64,000 bases of DNA, from positions 622,501 through 686,500 of the forward strand of contig NC_063999.1 of the NCBI RefSeq assembly GCF_932276165.1. Direction: 5' to 3'. Of this stretch, positions 34,701-40,700 are shown piece after piece. Source of the stretch: Plutella xylostella (Eukaryota; Arthropoda; Insecta; Lepidoptera; Plutellidae). How positions within the stretch are numbered: the stretch's first letter is position 1; each line of letters opens with the position of its first letter. The position numbers and the translations under genes were made by a program. The notes beneath the pieces were generated by a model. It was not told the origin of the DNA, did no database searches, and saw nothing but the letters and a program-made list of their open reading frames with translations.

Positions 34701-37700
34701 TTGCGACAGGACAGAGAAGTCAACACAAATCGCCTACAAAGTATCTATCAGCAGAAACAAGATTGTGACGATTTTGTTCTTCCATTTTAACCCTCTGTAC
34801 ATACATATATAACAACCAGTGGTGTTTACATACATACATATGCTCACAACTGTTATCCCCGAAGGGTAGTCAGAGGTGACTCGCAAGCGACCCGCTTTTC
34901 GCTGCACATTTGTACTCACAAAAGAACTCATTGGTCATCATGTCTGCGCCACCACTGGTGTTGACTGACACTATATTCAGACCACTAACCTCGAATATCT
35001 GCAGGTCGAGCAGCTCGCCGCGCGGCAGGCTGCCGGTCTTCACCATGGCAGCGTACGAGCGCATCAGGTACAGGAACTTCTGCTTTATCTGTAATTTATG
35101 GAGATATGGGTAAATAAATTATATAATAACATATCTGACAGGTCATGGGTGTATGAAAGGAGCCTCTGAGTGATCTATCAACTGTACTTTATATACGTCT
35201 GTATTTTCCTTTGCAGTCAGGGACAGACAACTACTCCATTCCCTACAGTGACAACTCCTGATCAAGACAACAAAGAACTATATGTTTTGGTAGATGGCGC
35301 TGATGATACTTATTTCACCGGGTAGCTGATATGACGAAGATTTCTGTAAAACTGACATCTCTTCTACATTGGCTGTGAAAATAAGATCGGTGTAGCATAT
35401 TTATATTATAATGTCGCCTCATACTAGCCTGTTGAAGACCCTATATCTGCCTGCCTCTTCTACATTGGCTGTGAAAATAACACCGGTGTAGCATACTATG
35501 TAACCTCATACCAGCCGGTTAAACACCATCTATCTGCCTGTGGGTCTTCCCCTACCTGTCTGGTGCCGACGCGGGCCACGCGCGGCTAATCCTTTTTCTA
35601 CGGTGACAACTCGTGGTATGAAAAACAAAATACTAAATGTATTCGGTAGATGGCGCTAATGATATGATATGACAACGATTTATGTGAAAACGGACTGCCC
35701 CCTTCTACATTAGCTTTGAAAATAACAGCAGTGTTGCATATAATGTCGCCTCATACTAGCCTAAACAACAATTTAAATAACCTAACCAACATTTTTCTGG
35801 ACGCTTCGGACGGCACGTTAAGCCGTGGGTCCCTGTTGCTGTTTTGGCAGCAGTCGTTAAGCTTGCTTGTGTTAGGGCCCACCATCACGCTGGCATAGGC
35901 AGCCTATTGAACACCCTATGGGTCTTGCCCTACCTGTCTGGTGCTGACTCGGGCCAGGCCCGGCTCGGCCTGCGCCAGGCGCGCGCGGATGTCGCTCCAG
36001 TCCAGCGCCGCGTCGCTCTGCATGCACTCCTCGTACACTTGAAGTAGGAGGGGGGTCCAGGAACGCTCCCATGGCTGGCCTGGGTGGGATAGGTGAAAAA
36101 ATGAAAATTAAAAAATATTTATTTAAACTATAGAGCTTCCACTATGTTATTGAATTTTTGACGCTTCCTTAGGTCTGGTAAGTAAAGTTGGTTTTCCTTT
36201 GCAGTCATCAAATATGTATGGGATTTCGAATGTCAAAAAACCAATAATATAATGGACAGAGTATAAAGATTATGAAAGTTATAAAAAATATAGGTTACAG
36301 TGTTTGGTAAAAATTAAAAGGTGGCGATACAACAAGGGCTATCATTTAAGATCACATAATTATAAGCGTAACGTAAAGGGATCACCTCTTTTTCTTCTGA
36401 CAACCAGTAGAACGCGAGCTCGCGAACGCAGTGAAAATTAAAGCGCTGACTTAGTTCGTCATTATGGACAACTTTTCTTTCTACGACTTTTGGAAATTCG
36501 TGAATATTTTTAATGTTCCTTGTAAATATTCGCATGACAGGCAAGGTTTCTATAGAGTAGCAAATATTGCGGCGTCAAAAAAATATTTATTAGGTTAGTT
36601 TCTTACCATCTGAAGCCCCTGAGCCACTTTTCCTGCCTTCCGCTTTAGAACCTCCGTTCTCAAGCCTACGTCTCGTATTCATTATTTTCTCCATGCGCTG
36701 TAAAGACACCAAAACACGTAGGTTAGATTTATTCTAACATCCTCCAAAATGTATTCTTACATTAAGCACACTCACCTCAAAGAACGGCCACTTGGTTGTA
36801 TGAAGATTATCATTGAGATACTCGACAGCTCCTTTATAAGTCCTCTTGAGACCTCCGAATTTGCTCCTTAACCCAAACTCATTCGAGTGCAAGATCTCAG
36901 GGTACTCTTGGCTCATGGCTTCGTAGATCTCCTTCCACACGGACCGTTGTTTCTTGTCCGGGGAGTGGAACAGATGCATCTTCTCTTCGTATAGGTCGAG
37001 CAGGCGGTGCGTCATCGGCACTGACCAGAACAGGTTGTCTTTGTCTGAAACTTTGTGTTTTAGTTATAGGTTGTGGTAGTTGAATGTGTGTGGAAAGAGT
37101 ATATAGTGCGGTCTTAGGGTCTCATCATGTATAAGTGTGACGTAAAGGGATCACCTTTTTTTCTTCTGTCAACCAGGCGTTTGCGAGCTCGTGTTCTACT
37201 AGTTGACAGAAGAAAAAGAGGCGATTCCTTTACGTTACGATTATATAGGTATGTGCGGTGCCCATTGTCAGGATTTGTCATTATTTTGACAAATTGTGTT
37301 TTTGTGATATCACACATCAGAATAATACAAAGGCTACTTTTTATTTCAGATATCCGGAAGTTAAAATGAAATTAAATTCTTCAACATCTCACCTCCACCA
37401 TTGTTTTTCTCTGAGTCTGTGATAGTTCTGTCCAGCTCCATAGCATCTTCGTCATCTGTGAACACTGGAACAAAATCAAAGTAAGGCTGTGAGCACTACA
37501 ACACTGACTGCAGGTAGAATAGAATATCACTTTATTGGACGTAAAATTTTACAATAATTTGTCCATTGTAATAATATTACTCTACCACCATTTCACAAAG
37601 GCCCTGTCATATAAGGAGGAAAGAAATGGCGAAAGAAACTCCTCGAGTAACTCGCTCCTTGGTAATACATAAGTTAAAATGTACTGGCTAACCTCAGTAG

Positions 37701-40700
37701 ACCTCGGAGCTAGTAAGCACATGAAAAAATGCAAATCTCGAGCGGAAAAGAAATAATTATAATGTTAATTTGTTTCTTACCAATAGTTATAGTCCCTTCT
37801 TCTGGTTTTAAAGGCATTTCCTCTGAAAGTCGAGTAAAAATTTTAGATATATAAAATATTATATTTTTCTAGATATATTGCTATTGATAAGTTCAGAATG
37901 TTGTTCTGTTCAGGAGGCAGTTACAAAAACTATGAAAAGTATAGTCAGCTTCATAAGTACTTATTACACTTGTACCACGTCAAACTCAAAACATTGAGTT
38001 TGTTGATTTGATCAGGTACAAAAGTATAGCTACCTACTTATGAAGCTGACTGTTTCATTTCAGGACACAGAAGTATTATAATATATGATCTACAATAATA
38101 AAATATAATCAATACATTACCTATAGTTATTTCCACACCTTCAGGCCTCACAGACTCTTCTGAAAATAAATTATGCTTGCAGTTTACAATCATGGAATGG
38201 ATCTCATCCAAGTTATTGCAGGTCGCCCTTTCAATAACCTTAGTTATAATTTATTTGTGTCAACAGAAGACAACAATATAGTTTAGATAGATAGGATAGT
38301 CTTTATTTTTTGTATTCTTCACACACAAGAACATAATTTACAAAGCTTATAATACAAACACATAGGTACAAAAATGGCAGTCTTATCACTAAAAGCTATT
38401 TTTTTACAATATTTATGATGAAATATTTACCATATGTTTCAGTAGCTTCAGTGAGCTGAGTGTCTTCAGGCTGCTCTGCTTGAGGCTGTTGCTCTGTATC
38501 CTCTTCATCTTGCACTGGAAATTATCACTTCTGTTATCATCATTATATGTAAGAATATATTTTTTATGTGGAACCTTTCATGCATTGAATTGCATCATAA
38601 ATTAGGTAGTTAGATAATCATATTAACATGTGTGATTAATATAATTAAAATAAAATTATTATTTTGATAACTACACTCGCGAGCAACCAAATCGACTCAA
38701 GCCTTCACGGCGCACATATACATTGATTTTCCTAAAACGATAAATGGTAAATATAAAAGTGATATGTCATTCGAAAGCTGAAGAATTAGGCTTTCAATTA
38801 AGATCAATACCATAAAAAAAAACTAAGCGCAGATTTAATGACGCATTTTAATTGCCCGTCAGTGTTAATTACCTCATTAGGAATCCACGCCTTGCGCTAC
38901 CTGATCCCGCTATAAAACCTTTCCACATCCGGTGTACCTTATCAGTCGCTTGTTGCAAGTTGACCGGTACACATCTCGTTGCATTGTATTCCTTGTTTTC
39001 GCAAACCCATGGATACCACACCAGAAGAAGCTGCTCAAGTTGTTGCCTTGCTGCAACAAGGGTTAAGTCAGCGAGCAGTCGCTGCCCAGCTCCACTTGAG
39101 CCAGTCTGCTGTATCCCGAGTATACAGACGGTTCCAAGAGACTGGTGCCTTCAATCGAAGACCAAGAACGGGCCGCCACCGCTGCACTTCAGAGAGAGAC
39201 GACCGCTTCATTGTCTCAACCTCGCTGCGCAATCGACACCTTACGGGCGTTGATGTGCAGCAAGAACTGAGACGTGTACGACAAGTGGCTGTCAGCGAGT
39301 GGACAGTGAGAAGACGCTTGAAGGAAGCCAACTTGACACCAAAAAGACCTGCATCAGGCCCCAAATTGACTGCAGGCCACCGACAAGCGCGTCTTCAGTT
39401 TGCTCGAGAGCATCTCGATTGGAGCATTGCGCAATGGCGGTCGGTCCTGTTTACTGATGAGTGCAGAGTGTGTCTGCATGGCAGTGACAGGAGAGGCCGG
39501 GTCTACCGGCGTCCGGGGGAACGATTTGCCCAATGTTGTTTCGCTGAAACAGTAGCATATGGCGGCGGTTCCTGCATGATGTGGGCTGGTATTTCTCTAG
39601 AGGGAAAAACCGCACTTGTTTTCGTGCCTGGAGGCGGCCGAGGAGGCGGGTTAACAGCTGATCGGTACATCACCGACATTCTACTCGGTCATGTTGTGCC
39701 CTATGCAGAATTTGTCGGTGAAGACTTCGTGCTAATGCACGACAATGCCCGCTGCCACACGGCACGAGTCAGTCGGCAGTTTCTGAGAGAGAAGGAATTG
39801 CGCACGATGGACTGGCCTGCGCTCAGTCCTGACCTGAATCCCATCGAACACTTATGGGACGAGCTCAAAAGAAGAGTTCGGGCCAGGAATCCAGTCCCTG
39901 CAAGCGTGGACGAGCTGAAGACAGCTTTATTAGAGGAGTGGGACGGCATTCCTCAGGAAACTGTCAAAAAGTTGATAAGGTCTATGAGAAACAGGCTGCA
40001 GGCTGTAATTAGGGCAAGAGGGGGCAATACAAAGTATTGATTTAAATAAATAAATTTTTATCTTAACATTTTTTGTTTAATTTGTATAATACGATACCCA
40101 TACCCTTTTTTCCTAAATTCCCGTTTTTCCTACAATTGCGTTCAGACATCATTTATTTCAAAAATGATGAATGGATTTCAATAATAATGATATCAAATTA
40201 AAGCTGACATCTTAAGCTTTTAAATGACATATCATTTTTATTATTTCTATTCATAATTTTACTTGTATTAATGTATGTTTGCGCCGTCAAGGCTTGAGTC
40301 GATTTGGTTGCTCGCGAGTGTATTTAGTAATATGTACTTAAATCAATAATAAGGTCCTAAGGCTATTTCTATTCAAAGAGTAATATAGTTTCCTTACACA
40401 AAGCTAGTCCCAGGGCCTGCAAAACTTCTTCAGTAAGCGGTAGATATTTAACTTCTTTTGCTGAAAAAGGATTATGATATCATTGAAGTGAGACCTTTTA
40501 TAAGAATACAAATTATGTATTGATATAATAATCATATAAGGTAGTTAAGTAAAAAACTAATTATGAGTTTGGTTCTTCTACCTATTCCATAAACCTGCCA
40601 AAGGTAAACAGAGACACATGTGTCAAACTTATAACACCGTTCTTTTAGGTCACCGTCAGGGCGTCAGATGCTAAGCCGATAGGTTAGTTAACTTTACTGC

